Positions 43,902-53,049 of a stretch of DNA of 64,000 nt are shown here, piece after piece (position 1 is the first letter of the stretch; each line of letters begins with the position of its first letter). The notes beneath the pieces are model-generated. The model ran no database searches, had not been told where the DNA came from, and was given only the letters and a program-made list of their open reading frames with translations. The DNA lies in NCBI GenBank assembly GCA_011365025.1, contig RDOF01000013.1, positions 13,055-77,054 on the forward strand, given 5' to 3'. A program made the translations under genes and the position numbers. The DNA is from Candidatus Thorarchaeota archaeon. Its GTDB lineage: Archaea > Asgardarchaeota > Thorarchaeia > Thorarchaeales > Thorarchaeaceae.

Positions 43902-44999
43902 TCACGGTTGTAATGCACTTGAGTGAACAAGAAGTGCTACATCTTCATGCATGAGGACATGGTTCCAGAGACTTTTGCATTCACAATCGAGACCCGCGAA
44001 AGCTTTGGAATCCTGACTCAGGGAGAAATTTCGAATTGCCGTGGCCACTGCGGAATCACATTTGCCGCAGTTGTGAGCACCCCTTGAACGCCCAGGAGCA
44101 ACAGGATCACAGATAATGTCTACTGACGAATCCACTTGTAGGCGGGATGCTTTCAGCGCTTCAACAACAGTCCATAGCCAGGGCGGACGATAGCCGCCTT
44201 TGGACCAGAGACGTTCAACCAAAGTGTGTTTCTGAACATTCACAGGATTGACGGAAACCGTCGTGGCACCAATATCTGCTGCATCCATTATGGTTTGCAC
44301 ACTGTCCAGAAGTGCATCACGTTCTGTCAGAAAAGGGGGCTTAACAAGAACATAGGCGCGGGTTCCAATTCTCTCCTTCCTTGCGGTTTTGACTGCTGCA
44401 ACAAAATCGGATTTTGTGAAGCCTTTATTGATGCAGATGGAGCGCACCGTATCATCACTACTCTCCAGTCCTATGCCTATCTCAATTGCCCGATCACCAA
44501 GTATTTCGCGGATTTGCTTCATTGAAGATTCAGTAACATATTCGGGCCTTGATTCCAAAACTACCTGTTCTATTCGTGCATCTCCAGCCATTTTGGAGAG
44601 GATTGCTGCTCTTGCGTCTATTGGGACTTCTTCAGGGTCGAGAAAGCTTCCACTTGTGTATATCTTTACAGCTAGTGGTGCAGACTGCTCATCCAAAGCA
44701 GTCAAGGACCTGTCGAATTGAATCTCAAGATCTTCGGCCGATGTGGCCTTTGATGACCCATCAAGAAGGTAACTGCACATAGTGCACCCAGCCTCAGGTC
44801 CTCTTGCGTGAGCGCAGCCCTGAGTTGAGAGGACCACTGATAGCGCATTGCCAAGTCGACTGCCGATTCTATTGGAACTGACCCATTTCCCTGCAGGTTT
44901 CTTGGAGTCCCGCCTTCGGATTCTGGCAAGAGATTGCCCTCTTGCCGCCTTGGTTTCCTTAATGATAATGTCCTTGAAGGAATTAGGAATTGCTGACAT
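43902..44999 (-). CDS. raSEA: RaSEA, radical SAM subunit of archaeosine synthase
   Basis: 365-residue radical SAM protein. The iron-sulfur cluster motif lies in QGCAHARGPEAGCTMCSY, the variant cysteine spacing known for RaSEA. RaSEA forms a complex with ArcS and converts lysine-modified preQ0 at tRNA position 15 to archaeosine, a G+ base that stabilises archaeal tRNA. A C-terminal cysteine group (CGKC, CECKS) may bind a further metal. It follows arcS with no spacer, so the partner subunits are encoded together. Confidence 0.9.
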   Translation of the reverse strand: MSAIPNSFKDIIIKETKAARGQSLARIRRRDSKKPAGKWVSSNRIGSRLGNALSVVLSTQGCAHARGPEAGCTMCSYLLDGSSKATSAEDLEIQFDRSLTALDEQSAPLAVKIYTSGSFLDPEEVPIDARAAILSKMAGDARIEQVVLESRPEYVTESSMKQIREILGDRAIEIGIGLESSDDTVRSICINKGFTKSDFVAAVKTARKERIGTRAYVLVKPPFLTERDALLDSVQTIMDAADIGATTVSVNPVNVQKHTLVERLWSKGGYRPPWLWTVVEALKASRLQVDSSVDIICDPVAPGRSRGAHNCGKCDSAVATAIRNFSLSQDSKAFAGLDCECKSLWNHVLMHEDVALLVHSSALQP

Positions 45000-46961
45000 C
45001 TATTTGGCCGCCTCCACCTTATGGCGCAATGAAATTGCGTGCCCTTTTTCGAACTCGCACATCTCTTTCCCAGACATCTCGCTTCGGCCGACTCCTATGA
45101 CTTCATCATCTTGGCTGAGAACTATGACTTCATCCCCTGGGCGAATTCTTGAATCTGCATCTTCGATTCCCACTGCGAAAATCGAACTGCCTTTGAGTTC
45201 ACGACCAGCAAAACGAACCCAGTAACGGTTTAGGGGCTGCAATAAACGCCCGCCTGTAAGAGTGAGAGAGATTGACCCGATTGATGCCACGAATGCACAG
45301 ATTTGCTCTCCATTCACCCTGCATGTTACGGTATGGTAGAGCTTGCCGCCCAATTTGGCGTCAGTTGGAATGAGATGGTGGCCCGCATCTCGTCCGAATT
45401 GGAAATCCGCTATTGCACGCAAATGATCCTCCAGTTCCGTCCGTTTCTCATCCCTGACTTCGAGTACCTCGATCATGTCCAAAAGAACATCGCCCAATGC
45501 GTTGAGAGACTCCTTCTTTGTGACAGACGTATCAGGTGAAGTGTAGATGATGCTTTGGCGAATTCTTTCCTCAGCAGCTCGAACAATATCAAGATAGCCT
45601 CCGGCTACATGAGCAATAACCACAACATCGTCGCCGAATTTGCTCATATGTCGCTCTAATGCTGTTGCCGCTATCTCAATTTCCTCTGTATCCCAATCAC
45701 CAGTCACCGGTATGTCGTAATGCGCTGCTGGGAATACACGCTCGAGTTCCCGCGGAATTACTCCAAGAGGAGATGTTAAAATGGTTTCAGCAATGCGATG
45801 TTTCAAGGACCCTACCGTAGACTCGATTGTCTGAATGAATCGCTTGTGCGATTTCGAAGATGAGTAGGGCTTTCTTGCGGAGCATGGCAAGAGCAGAACC
45901 AATCGCTTGTGGGAAGGGGGTGTGAACCGTTCAACCAGATTATCGCGAAAGCGATGTATTGCAGGTGCATAGTACGATTCGGGACCGATAAGGTCCATTG
46001 TCTGTAATCCATTATTCGGAGTGTATTCTTCAAGATACGAATAGAGAGCTTTGTCTATTTTGCGTATAAAGGATGCTGCAGCAGGGCTTGAATGTGTTAG
46101 TGACTCGACCTTCCATCGGAGTTGGTTTTTCTTCAGTAGATGCGTGCTTTCTGAGAGAGCCATACTGTAGAATCCAATGTTGTGCCGAAGCAATGTGTCT
46201 TGGAGCGCATCAAACTCGAGGGCATTCAATGATGTTTGCTTAGAACAGGCATGACAAGAACAGTAACGAGGCTCAGTATCTTCAGTAATCTGTTCTGCAT
46301 CGAGATACATGAGTCGAGTTCTCTGAGCGGCTGCCTCGAAAGCCCTTCCTGTGTCGAAGAGGTCAAATCCGAGATAATGCAGTGGAGCAATCAAATGAGG
46401 ACTTATCCGACCAAGTGCCAGTGCCATCCAATTCCGTGGTATTCTGCTTCTAAGGATTGCATTTCTGCTATCCGCTGGACCTAGATTGCCATCAAAAGTG
46501 AATGCGGCCACTCTGACACCTAGCGAACCAAACGTTTCAAGTTTTGATGGAAGTGCTTCGGGGTCTGTGAAGGGATGAATCCGAACTACCGCCTGCGAGG
46601 CATTGACTGTATCGCTGTTTGCTTTGAGAAATGCCAGTTGCTCTGAAAGAAGAGATGCATCTGAAGTATTCTCCAGAACACCTCCGGAAAGCATGGATGG
46701 AAGTAGATACAGGTGTCCATCATGAAGAGGAGAGAGGTCGTTCTCCCGTTGGTCAGGAATAGCAATCAAAGATGGCTGTGCAGATGTTCTATCACGTCCT
46801 AGAGTGACGTATGGAAATGGGTGCGAACCTGCTTCGGAGGGCCCAACTAGAGCAGGGGTTTGAATCTCGAAATTGCCAATCCTAAGATGGCCTCTGCGTG
46901 CAGGCCCATCGTGACCACGGTCAATCCAAAACGTACTCATTTTGCTCACTGCCCCAATCAT
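45000..46961 (-). CDS. arcS: ArcS, archaeosine synthase alpha subunit
   Basis: 653-residue TGT-paralogue protein. The N-terminal half retains a TGT-like barrel, including a CSCHACSKQ zinc site. A central domain and the C-terminal PUA domain (~575-653, with VNGEQICAFVASIGSI and RIRPGDEVIVLSQDDEVIGVGRSEMSG) provide tRNA binding. ArcS attaches lysine to preQ0 in tRNA, and RaSEA then forms archaeosine. It starts with an ATG overlapping the helicase stop (ATGA); an internal ATG (MSTFWIDR) seven codons later is also plausible. The gene encoding TGT itself is not in the window. Confidence 0.92.
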   Translation of the reverse strand: MIGAVSKMSTFWIDRGHDGPARRGHLRIGNFEIQTPALVGPSEAGSHPFPYVTLGRDRTSAQPSLIAIPDQRENDLSPLHDGHLYLLPSMLSGGVLENTSDASLLSEQLAFLKANSDTVNASQAVVRIHPFTDPEALPSKLETFGSLGVRVAAFTFDGNLGPADSRNAILRSRIPRNWMALALGRISPHLIAPLHYLGFDLFDTGRAFEAAAQRTRLMYLDAEQITEDTEPRYCSCHACSKQTSLNALEFDALQDTLLRHNIGFYSMALSESTHLLKKNQLRWKVESLTHSSPAAASFIRKIDKALYSYLEEYTPNNGLQTMDLIGPESYYAPAIHRFRDNLVERFTPPSHKRLVLLLPCSARKPYSSSKSHKRFIQTIESTVGSLKHRIAETILTSPLGVIPRELERVFPAAHYDIPVTGDWDTEEIEIAATALERHMSKFGDDVVVIAHVAGGYLDIVRAAEERIRQSIIYTSPDTSVTKKESLNALGDVLLDMIEVLEVRDEKRTELEDHLRAIADFQFGRDAGHHLIPTDAKLGGKLYHTVTCRVNGEQICAFVASIGSISLTLTGGRLLQPLNRYWVRFAGRELKGSSIFAVGIEDADSRIRPGDEVIVLSQDDEVIGVGRSEMSGKEMCEFEKGHAISLRHKVEAAK

Positions 46962-49612
46962 ACCAGGGGTTCATAGGATGCATACCCCTTCGTATCAACT
47001 TTGGTCTTTGCCTTCTCAAGAATTTGATTAATGCTACCCAAGGCGCCTAACTTGAACAGCGGGCTATTATTGTTGCCACATTGGTAGGAATAGGTGCATA
47101 GTGGGCATCCATCAACTGTATCGCAGTCGCACTTCTCAAGAATAGTCTTGGAACGATTGAAAGCTTCTTCAAGCTTGGTAAATAGGAGCTTTGAGGCGCC
47201 GTTGCCTCCCGGACTTCCATCATAGACGAAGATGATGCCCGAGTCGCCCATTGAAACTCCACCAATCTCTCGTGTGCTGCCGCCAGTGAGCATATCACTT
47301 GATTCAATTATCACATGCTCTAGGGCGTGGAATGCCCCTCCAAAGAGAGTTCCAGGAGGCATTTGCGGACCCTTAGCGCCTTTGAGCTTTCCTTCAATGT
47401 AGTCATTGACAATGTCGACAGGGCGAGGAGCAGTAAAGGCAAACCCTCTCGTTAGATATCGGTACTCAAGGGGAGATGGAAGGTCTGCGCGACCTACAAT
47501 AGCCCCTGTACGAGTCAGGCGCTTTACATACCCATAGACTGTCTGTGTCATCTCAAGTGAACAATAAATGACATTGAGACCAAGTGCGGTTGTTTCCTCA
47601 AGCACGCTCATAATCCTAGGCATCGTTGAGTAGATTGGTTTTGTGTGAACACTTCGATCATTGAATGGTACTACTGTGGCACTGCCAAAACCTGGTCTGT
47701 AGCGAAAATCAACAGAGAGGTAGTTCTTCCCGCCGTGCAAGTAGATAGCACCTGGATGTAGTTCCTGAGCTGCCATTGGCATTGAACGCTCACCCAATGT
47801 CGTTTCTCCTAGCTTAATCTGAACTGTATCGCCAATGCCCCTAATACTGTATCCTCTCCATTCCTTCCGAGCCGTTTCGAAATCAATGACACGAACAGCC
47901 CCATCAGGCAGTACCTTGAGAAGGTTCTCTTCAACCAGAGCGTCCAAGATGCTCTGCTGCCTGGGGAGAAAGGATTCCTTCAGTTTTCCGCTCATTGCGG
48001 CGGCCAGAAACTGAAACCTACCTACAACCTCATTTCCCGGTTCCATGTATGCGGCGTCAATGTCGGTGAAGTATTTGTCAGGTTCATGTCTATAGAAGGA
48101 GGAGATTGGATCGTTCTCTCTCAATGCCAATACTGCAATGCTCTCTTGACCCTTTCTTCCAGCTCGTCCAATCCGCTGAGTAAGTCGAGTAATGGAAACA
48201 ATCATGCTGACCACGCTATCAAGGTCTCCAATGTCGATACCCAATTCAAGAGTTGGTGTGGACACTAGTATTGGCAAGTCCCCGTTCTTGAACTGAGACT
48301 CGACTTGGTTTCTGTACTTCCTTGACAATCCAGCGCGGTGGACCATTGATTTCAGACCCGTATCCCGCAGCAGCATATTGAGAACTTCAGCCTCTGAATG
48401 CGTGTTTCCAAAGACAAGTGTTTTGAAACCCCCAGTTTGAAGTCGCTGAACAAGATCTACAATCATGCTATACTTGCTACGCTCACCTGGGTAGTACATT
48501 AGGAAGTGGATTGGGCCCCGTTTGGCACTCTCAGAAGCAATTAGTTCGACACTACAGTCAAATATCTGCTCGGCAAACTCCTTTGGATTTGCAATAGTTG
48601 CGGAGGCACCTATCTTTTGGAAAGATCCGGCTTCAAGCTCCAAGCGTTTAAGGATGTAGTAAAGATTGGCGCCCATGGAACCTGTGTAGAGATGAATCTC
48701 ATCCAGGACAACATAATCGACTGTGTCAAGTAGAGGAATGAGCCGGGAACGGTCCCAGCCCAGATGGTAGTGAAGCACATCGGGATTTGTGAGCAGTATA
48801 TCTGGAGGACGTTCATAGAGATTTTCGCGCTGAGCTTGGGAGACATCTCCATCGAAAAGCCCCACCGTCAGACCTGAGGCCTCGCACATCTGAATTAGCT
48901 TGTCATACTGGTCTCTAGCGAGGGCTTTGGTGGGATAGATCAAGAGCGCTCTAATTCCAGGATTCATGAAGGAATCCTGTACCGAGAGGAGTAGCTTTCT
49001 GATAATCGGCAGAATGAAGGCCTCGGTCTTCCCTTGAGCAGTCGGAGCTGCAATTACAACATCCTTCCCACCGATTATGGCGTTGAAGGCGTGCTCCTGA
49101 AACGCATAAAGTCGAGAGAATCCCTTCTTCTCAAGATACTCAATAAGTCGACTTGGGAGCTGAGCCTCGGACAAATCACATCCGTAATCCGCATCGGTAG
49201 CAGGCATGTGCTTATACTTAACAAGACGATCGCGACCAGTGGAAATCAAGGACCTAACAGTATCAGGAAGCTCCTCAATTGATGAACCACCATCTTCCAC
49301 CATGGTGCGTATCTCTTTCTCGGACTGTATACGCATCCCCTTTGCACGAGGCTTCTTGCGAGTTCCAGAAACATCCTCCCCCGCCTTAGTCGTTCTTCGT
49401 TTCCTTGGCTTTGCTTCCTCCCCTTCGGAGATACTGGACAATTGACCGTTCTTAACAGCCTTCGAAAACTCATCGTAGGCGTCAAACAAATCCTTACGGG
49501 TTCCATCAACAAGAAGCTGAGCATCGCACCCAAAGCAGCGCACTGTCCAAATGTGGCCGCCTTTCCTGATGTCAAGCTTCGAACCACACTTGGGGCAATG
49601 CAGCACTGGCAC
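46958..49612 (-). CDS. DEAD/DEAH helicase with DUF1998 domain (Hrq1/MrfA-like)
   Basis: 884-residue superfamily 2 helicase. The N-terminal zinc ribbon (CPKCGSKL...CFGC) and charged linker are followed by the RecA-like core with Walker A APTAQGKTEAF, motif II DEIH, and the motif VI region TRLTQRIGRAGRKGQ. The C-terminal DUF1998 domain includes a four-cysteine cluster, CDCDTVDGCPLCTYSYQC. This set is typical of the YprA/MrfA and Hrq1 helicases implicated in repair of cross-linked or damaged DNA. It heads the operon helicase-arcS-raSEA with a 4-bp overlap to arcS. Any link to tRNA modification is inferred only from position. Confidence 0.9.
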   Translation of the reverse strand: MPVLHCPKCGSKLDIRKGGHIWTVRCFGCDAQLLVDGTRKDLFDAYDEFSKAVKNGQLSSISEGEEAKPRKRRTTKAGEDVSGTRKKPRAKGMRIQSEKEIRTMVEDGGSSIEELPDTVRSLISTGRDRLVKYKHMPATDADYGCDLSEAQLPSRLIEYLEKKGFSRLYAFQEHAFNAIIGGKDVVIAAPTAQGKTEAFILPIIRKLLLSVQDSFMNPGIRALLIYPTKALARDQYDKLIQMCEASGLTVGLFDGDVSQAQRENLYERPPDILLTNPDVLHYHLGWDRSRLIPLLDTVDYVVLDEIHLYTGSMGANLYYILKRLELEAGSFQKIGASATIANPKEFAEQIFDCSVELIASESAKRGPIHFLMYYPGERSKYSMIVDLVQRLQTGGFKTLVFGNTHSEAEVLNMLLRDTGLKSMVHRAGLSRKYRNQVESQFKNGDLPILVSTPTLELGIDIGDLDSVVSMIVSITRLTQRIGRAGRKGQESIAVLALRENDPISSFYRHEPDKYFTDIDAAYMEPGNEVVGRFQFLAAAMSGKLKESFLPRQQSILDALVEENLLKVLPDGAVRVIDFETARKEWRGYSIRGIGDTVQIKLGETTLGERSMPMAAQELHPGAIYLHGGKNYLSVDFRYRPGFGSATVVPFNDRSVHTKPIYSTMPRIMSVLEETTALGLNVIYCSLEMTQTVYGYVKRLTRTGAIVGRADLPSPLEYRYLTRGFAFTAPRPVDIVNDYIEGKLKGAKGPQMPPGTLFGGAFHALEHVIIESSDMLTGGSTREIGGVSMGDSGIIFVYDGSPGGNGASKLLFTKLEEAFNRSKTILEKCDCDTVDGCPLCTYSYQCGNNNSPLFKLGALGSINQILEKAKTKVDTKGYASYEPLV

Positions 49613-49790
49613 AAATCACACCTTCGCTCCAACAGCTTGATTGGTTCTTATCAAAGTTTGGCAGTGCACAATCGGTTCGATTGGTAGTAGTTGGACTCAT
49701 TTGAGCAATTGGATGTAACGCAATGTTTTTAACGGCTGTGCAAGCAGCTTGCACAGTCGAAGTCAGCTTATGATTGGGAGATGATAAATA

Positions 49791-50147
49791 ATGGTTGAAG
49801 AAATATCCTCAAGTCAACTCGATGAGGTAGTATCTAAGAACAAAGTGGTATTCCTGGACTGCCATGCAGTTTGGTGCGGACCTTGCAGGACGCTTTCTCC
49901 TCTTCTTGAAGAACTTGATACAAAGTACGGCGAGAAAGGATTCAAAGTTGTAAAGCTTGATGTGGACCAGAACCGGGAATTCAGCAGCGAGAACCGCGTC
50001 ACTGGAGTACCAAGTGTCTTTGTCTTCAGTGAGGGCAGGCGTGTTGTATTTGACGATGGTCGAGGCAACAAAGTTGACCGATTAGTTGGCGTAATGCCAG
50101 AAGAGGTCTACACCCAGATTATTGAAGAGCTTCTTGCAGAAGCATAA
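49791..50147 (+). CDS. Thioredoxin
   Basis: 118-residue single-domain thioredoxin with the WCGPC active site, the VVKLDVDQN strand, the cis-proline in TGVPSVFVF, and a C-terminal helix. GGGAGATG lies 8-14 nt before the ATG. It is a cytosolic disulfide reductase. A second thioredoxin follows in the same direction after a hairpin, so the pair may have different transcripts. Confidence 0.95.
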   Translation: MVEEISSSQLDEVVSKNKVVFLDCHAVWCGPCRTLSPLLEELDTKYGEKGFKVVKLDVDQNREFSSENRVTGVPSVFVFSEGRRVVFDDGRGNKVDRLVGVMPEEVYTQIIEELLAEA

Positions 50148-50159
50148 TAATGTAGGGCC

Positions 50160-50178
50160 CCCCTGTCCTAGGCAGGGG
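50160..50178 (+). terminator. Hairpin after the first thioredoxin gene
   Basis: CCCCTG-TCCTAGG-CAGGGG, a 6-bp stem, followed by CGTTCTCCTCTAATTCTC. It is 12 bp after the thioredoxin stop and about 80 bp before the next thioredoxin gene. Confidence 0.55.
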
Positions 50179-50259
50179 CGTTCTCCTCTAATTCTCACTA
50201 CTAATTCTACACAACATTATTAGGCACACTTCGTTTCCAAGACCCAAGGAGACGCAGAT

Positions 50260-50619
50260 TTGGTCCAAGACATCTCAGCAGAAGACGTGGATCGCCTTGT
50301 GTCAAAAACAAGGCTTGCCTTCTTAGATTGTTGGGCGCCATGGTGTAAACCGTGCCGCGACTTAGCCCCAATTCTGTCTGAGCTTGAGAAGGAATACAGT
50401 GACAATGAGAATGTCGCATTCTTCAAAATCAATGTTGATGAGTATCCTGAATTCACAAGAAAGCACAGAATCAGGGCAATCCCCTGTGTTCTTGTCTACT
50501 TTGAGGGCAGATTGCAGGAGATTGAGGACCCTGACAACAACCTGAAGAAGACGGACCGGCTCCTGGGAAGGAGAAGTTCTAATGTGTATGAGGCCGTGAT
50601 TCAACAACTTCTGTCTTAG
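50260..50619 (+). CDS. Thioredoxin, WCKPC variant
   Basis: 119 residues from a TTG at 50260 with AAGGAG 8 nt upstream. It has a thioredoxin fold with active site WCKPC and cis-proline region RAIPCVLVYF, which carries an unusual extra Cys after the cis-Pro. The loop NLKKTDRLLGR before the last helix parallels the VDRLVG segment of the first thioredoxin, so the two are paralogues. It likely acts on different partners from the WCGPC protein. Confidence 0.9.
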   Translation: MVQDISAEDVDRLVSKTRLAFLDCWAPWCKPCRDLAPILSELEKEYSDNENVAFFKINVDEYPEFTRKHRIRAIPCVLVYFEGRLQEIEDPDNNLKKTDRLLGRRSSNVYEAVIQQLLS

Positions 50620-50705
50620 GACACCTTCCAACGCATTGTCATATGATGTTTTATAACGAGGCTATCCTGAATCTGTTTTGTATTGAGAATCTAGAGGTGA
50701 TACTA

Positions 50706-51221
50706 ATGCCCATTCTTCCATTTGGAGACAAGAATCCAAAGATAGACAAAGAAGCCTTTGTGAGTCCCCAAGCAACAATAATTGGTGATGTCGAAATCAG
50801 TGCAGGAGCCAGCATATGGCCTGGTGCGGTCATTCGCGGCGACTATGCTAGTGTAAGGATTGGACGAAAATCCGCAGTACAAGACAGTGTTGTCATCCAT
50901 GCACATTCCGAAGACAATCCTACAATCATTGGAGACCATGCAATAATAGGAACAGCTTCGGTGATTCACGGAGTCTATGTGGGAGACTTCGCCAGCATCG
51001 GAGAGGGGTGTGTTATTTTCGATGGCGCTACCTTGGGTGAAGGCGTAATGTTGACACCGGGAAGTATTGTGCCAGCAAACGTGGTCATTCCCCCCAGAAG
51101 TCTGAATTCTGGAGTCCCGGCCGCTCAGATTCGAGAGATATCACGTGATGAAGTCGAGAAGCACGGCGCAAGAGCAGAAACCATAGCACAGGTATTTCAG
51201 AAACTAAGGCACTGGCAGTAA
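50706..51221 (+). CDS. Gamma-carbonic-anhydrase-like left-handed beta-helix protein
   Basis: 171 residues from the ATG at 50706, which has GAGGTGA 5 nt upstream. The frame is open 21 codons further upstream, but those residues are not conserved-looking. It has hexapeptide-repeat trimer architecture: a GAVIRGD motif, then VVIHAHSEDNPTIIGDHAIIGTASVIHGVYVGD. In active gamma-carbonic anhydrases the last part reads GHxAxxHG with two zinc histidines; here the first is Thr (GTASVIHG), so activity is uncertain. It may be an acyltransferase-like or ferripyochelin-binding-type homologue. Confidence 0.85.
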   Translation: MPILPFGDKNPKIDKEAFVSPQATIIGDVEISAGASIWPGAVIRGDYASVRIGRKSAVQDSVVIHAHSEDNPTIIGDHAIIGTASVIHGVYVGDFASIGEGCVIFDGATLGEGVMLTPGSIVPANVVIPPRSLNSGVPAAQIREISRDEVEKHGARAETIAQVFQKLRHWQ

Positions 51222-51227
51222 TTCAAC

Positions 51228-52355
51228 CTACAGGGTTTCTCGGGTGAGTGTAGTAATGGTTTCTGAACCATTGTGATTGACCAGCATGATGTCGGCAATC
51301 CGAATACATCCTACGTTGTCGATGTAGCAGGTTGGATGAATGGAGAAGATCATCCCCTCTCGAAGGAGCAACTTGTTCTCTACCGAAAGACTTGGTGGCT
51401 CCTGAAGGTCAAGTCCGATTGAGTAGCCAATTGGCTGAATGAGGCCTATCTGATAGGGTTGCTTTCTAATGCTCTTCATCATGGAGTTTGTTACATCAGC
51501 AATGCTGGTTTCAGGGGAGAGTTTCTCTTCCGCAATCGAACAGATCTTCAGTATTGATTCGTAGGCCCTGCTCTGATTCTTGTTCGGCTGTCCGGTATGT
51601 AGAGTTCTGGCGACCTCTGCAAAGTACCCGGAATCGCTGACGGTGATATCAACTACAACCATGTCTTCGGTCCCAATTCTCCTCGGAGCAGGCTGCGCGT
51701 ACGGAAGTCGGGCATTTCCTCCGGACAAAACTGCTGCGCGAATGCCTTTCGCCTGTCCACCAGCAGCTCTCATGGCGGCCTCAATTTCAATAGATGCGGC
51801 ATCTTCTGTAACTCCAGGAACCACTATTTCAAGAGCGGTTCTGATGCCAATCTCGGCAACGAGTACTGCACTTCTGATGGACTCTATCTCCGCATCGTCT
51901 TTCACTTGACGCAATCTCCAGAGGAGGGGCGATACATCCTTGAATCCTGCTTGAGGGAGGATGTCCTTCAGATGTTCGAACTCTCGAACCGGAAGGCAGT
52001 CATGCTGTACACCGATGATTTCATTCTGAGTGCCAGATTCTTGAATTATTTCTTTCACAGCAGTCCAGAACTCACTTCCACGGGCATATGAGCCAAGCTC
52101 GCCGCCCCCTGATTCTACAGAGCGAACCCGAGCCATCATTGCATCTTGTTTAGCAAGCTCGTATTGCAAGTCGGACATAATGATGATAGGCTGCTTCCCC
52201 TGAATCAAGACGCACCCTATGGGAAGTGTATCGGCAGGGCTATGATAACCAGTAAGATATTGCACGTCCTGCCTTCGCGTCACTACCAAGGCGTTCACGT
52301 TTTCTTTCTGAATGGAACGATTGATTCGTTCGAGTCTTTGGGGTGTAAATCGCAT
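51228..52355 (-). CDS. M24-family (Xaa-Pro peptidase/creatinase fold) protein lacking most metal ligands
   Basis: 375 residues with both domains of the family: an N-terminal creatinase-like domain (~1-125) and a C-terminal pita-bread domain. Metal-ligand positions differ from active aminopeptidases. The first Asp is kept (VVVDITVS), the second is Glu (GYFAEVARTL), the His of GHGIGL is Tyr (GYSIGLDLQEPP, which also lacks the second His), the Glu of TIEPG is His (FSIHPTCY), and the last Glu is Ala (RIADIMLV). It is thus probably not a metallopeptidase. It converges on the gamma-CA-like gene and lies upstream of tRNA-Arg(GCG). Confidence 0.85.
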   Translation of the reverse strand: MRFTPQRLERINRSIQKENVNALVVTRRQDVQYLTGYHSPADTLPIGCVLIQGKQPIIIMSDLQYELAKQDAMMARVRSVESGGGELGSYARGSEFWTAVKEIIQESGTQNEIIGVQHDCLPVREFEHLKDILPQAGFKDVSPLLWRLRQVKDDAEIESIRSAVLVAEIGIRTALEIVVPGVTEDAASIEIEAAMRAAGGQAKGIRAAVLSGGNARLPYAQPAPRRIGTEDMVVVDITVSDSGYFAEVARTLHTGQPNKNQSRAYESILKICSIAEEKLSPETSIADVTNSMMKSIRKQPYQIGLIQPIGYSIGLDLQEPPSLSVENKLLLREGMIFSIHPTCYIDNVGCIRIADIMLVNHNGSETITTLTRETL

Positions 52356-52496
52356 TGCGAATTGTCCTAAGCCAGGAAGAGCTCCTTCTCACGAAATCGG
52401 TCTTCAGCGCTTGTTACTGGCGAATTGAGTGTCAATTTAAGCTTCACGCAGGCTCGAAACTGACCGAGTATGGCAAAAAGACTTCTAGAAAGAGTA

Positions 52497-52574
52497 TGGC
52501 GGGACCGCCCAGATTCGAACTGGGGAAAACCAACTCCGCAGGCTGGCGCCTTATCCATGCTAGACTACGGCCCC
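52497..52574 (-). tRNA. tRNA-Arg(GCG)
   Basis: Cloverleaf on the minus strand. It has acceptor GGGGCCG/CGGTCCC, D-arm GTCT...AGGC, anticodon stem CCAGC/GTTGG with loop CTGCGGA (anticodon GCG), T-arm CCCAG-TTCGAAT-CTGGG, discriminator G and an encoded CCA. No intron. It reads the CGC/CGT arginine codons. Confidence 0.97.
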
Positions 52575-52627
52575 AGCGGAGATGAATAGGGACAACTTAT
52601 AGATTCTTCGTTGTGGAAATCCATGAA

Positions 52628-52834
52628 TCATGTCAAGGGAATTTGAAGGAGTTCCACAATGGCGCGCCCGTTTCGCTTTGTGACACGGAAAGTATGATCT
52701 GAAGTCTGGAGAATGAAGCTCTCGCCCTCGTCCAGTGTTTCAAGTACTGTACGGCCCATTGGCCCGTTTAGGTAGCGAGTGAATCGGTCTACAACCCGAT
52801 CCTGTGGCGCGCGAAATCCGTTCGTAAAGCTCAT
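52628..52834 (-). CDS. Small unknown protein encoded between two tRNA-Arg genes
   Basis: 68-residue ORF with coding-like pattern: an amphipathic first half (DRVVDRFTRYLNGPMGRTVLETL), then a small beta-hairpin (ESFILQTSDHTFRVTKRNGRAIVELLQ). I recognise no family; it resembles uncharacterised Asgard small proteins in composition only. Same strand as both tRNAs. It starts at an ATG, with the AT-rich TTTAAAAGACC region near 52870-52882 a possible promoter. Confidence 0.55.
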   Translation of the reverse strand: MSFTNGFRAPQDRVVDRFTRYLNGPMGRTVLETLDEGESFILQTSDHTFRVTKRNGRAIVELLQIPLT

Positions 52835-52921
52835 TGTTAAAGACCTCGAATCAGAATCATATGCCGATAGAGGTCTTTTAAACTCCGATTGGCTGAACTA
52901 GGCGCACAACTTCAGAAAAAG

Positions 52922-52999
52922 TGGCGGGACCGGCCGGATTCGAACCGGCGATACCCAACTCCGGAGGCTGGTGCCTTATCCATGCTAGACTACGGCCCC
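52922..52999 (-). tRNA. tRNA-Arg(CCG)
   Basis: Minus strand, near-identical to the GCG isoacceptor in acceptor and D-arm. The anticodon loop CTCCGGA gives anticodon CCG. The T-arm is GCCGG-TTCGAAT-CCGGC, the discriminator G, and CCA is encoded. No intron. Confidence 0.97.
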
Positions 53000-53049
53000 A
53001 AGCAGACTCAATCAGGATTTCTTTAAAGATTTGCTCTCTGTTGAATGCG

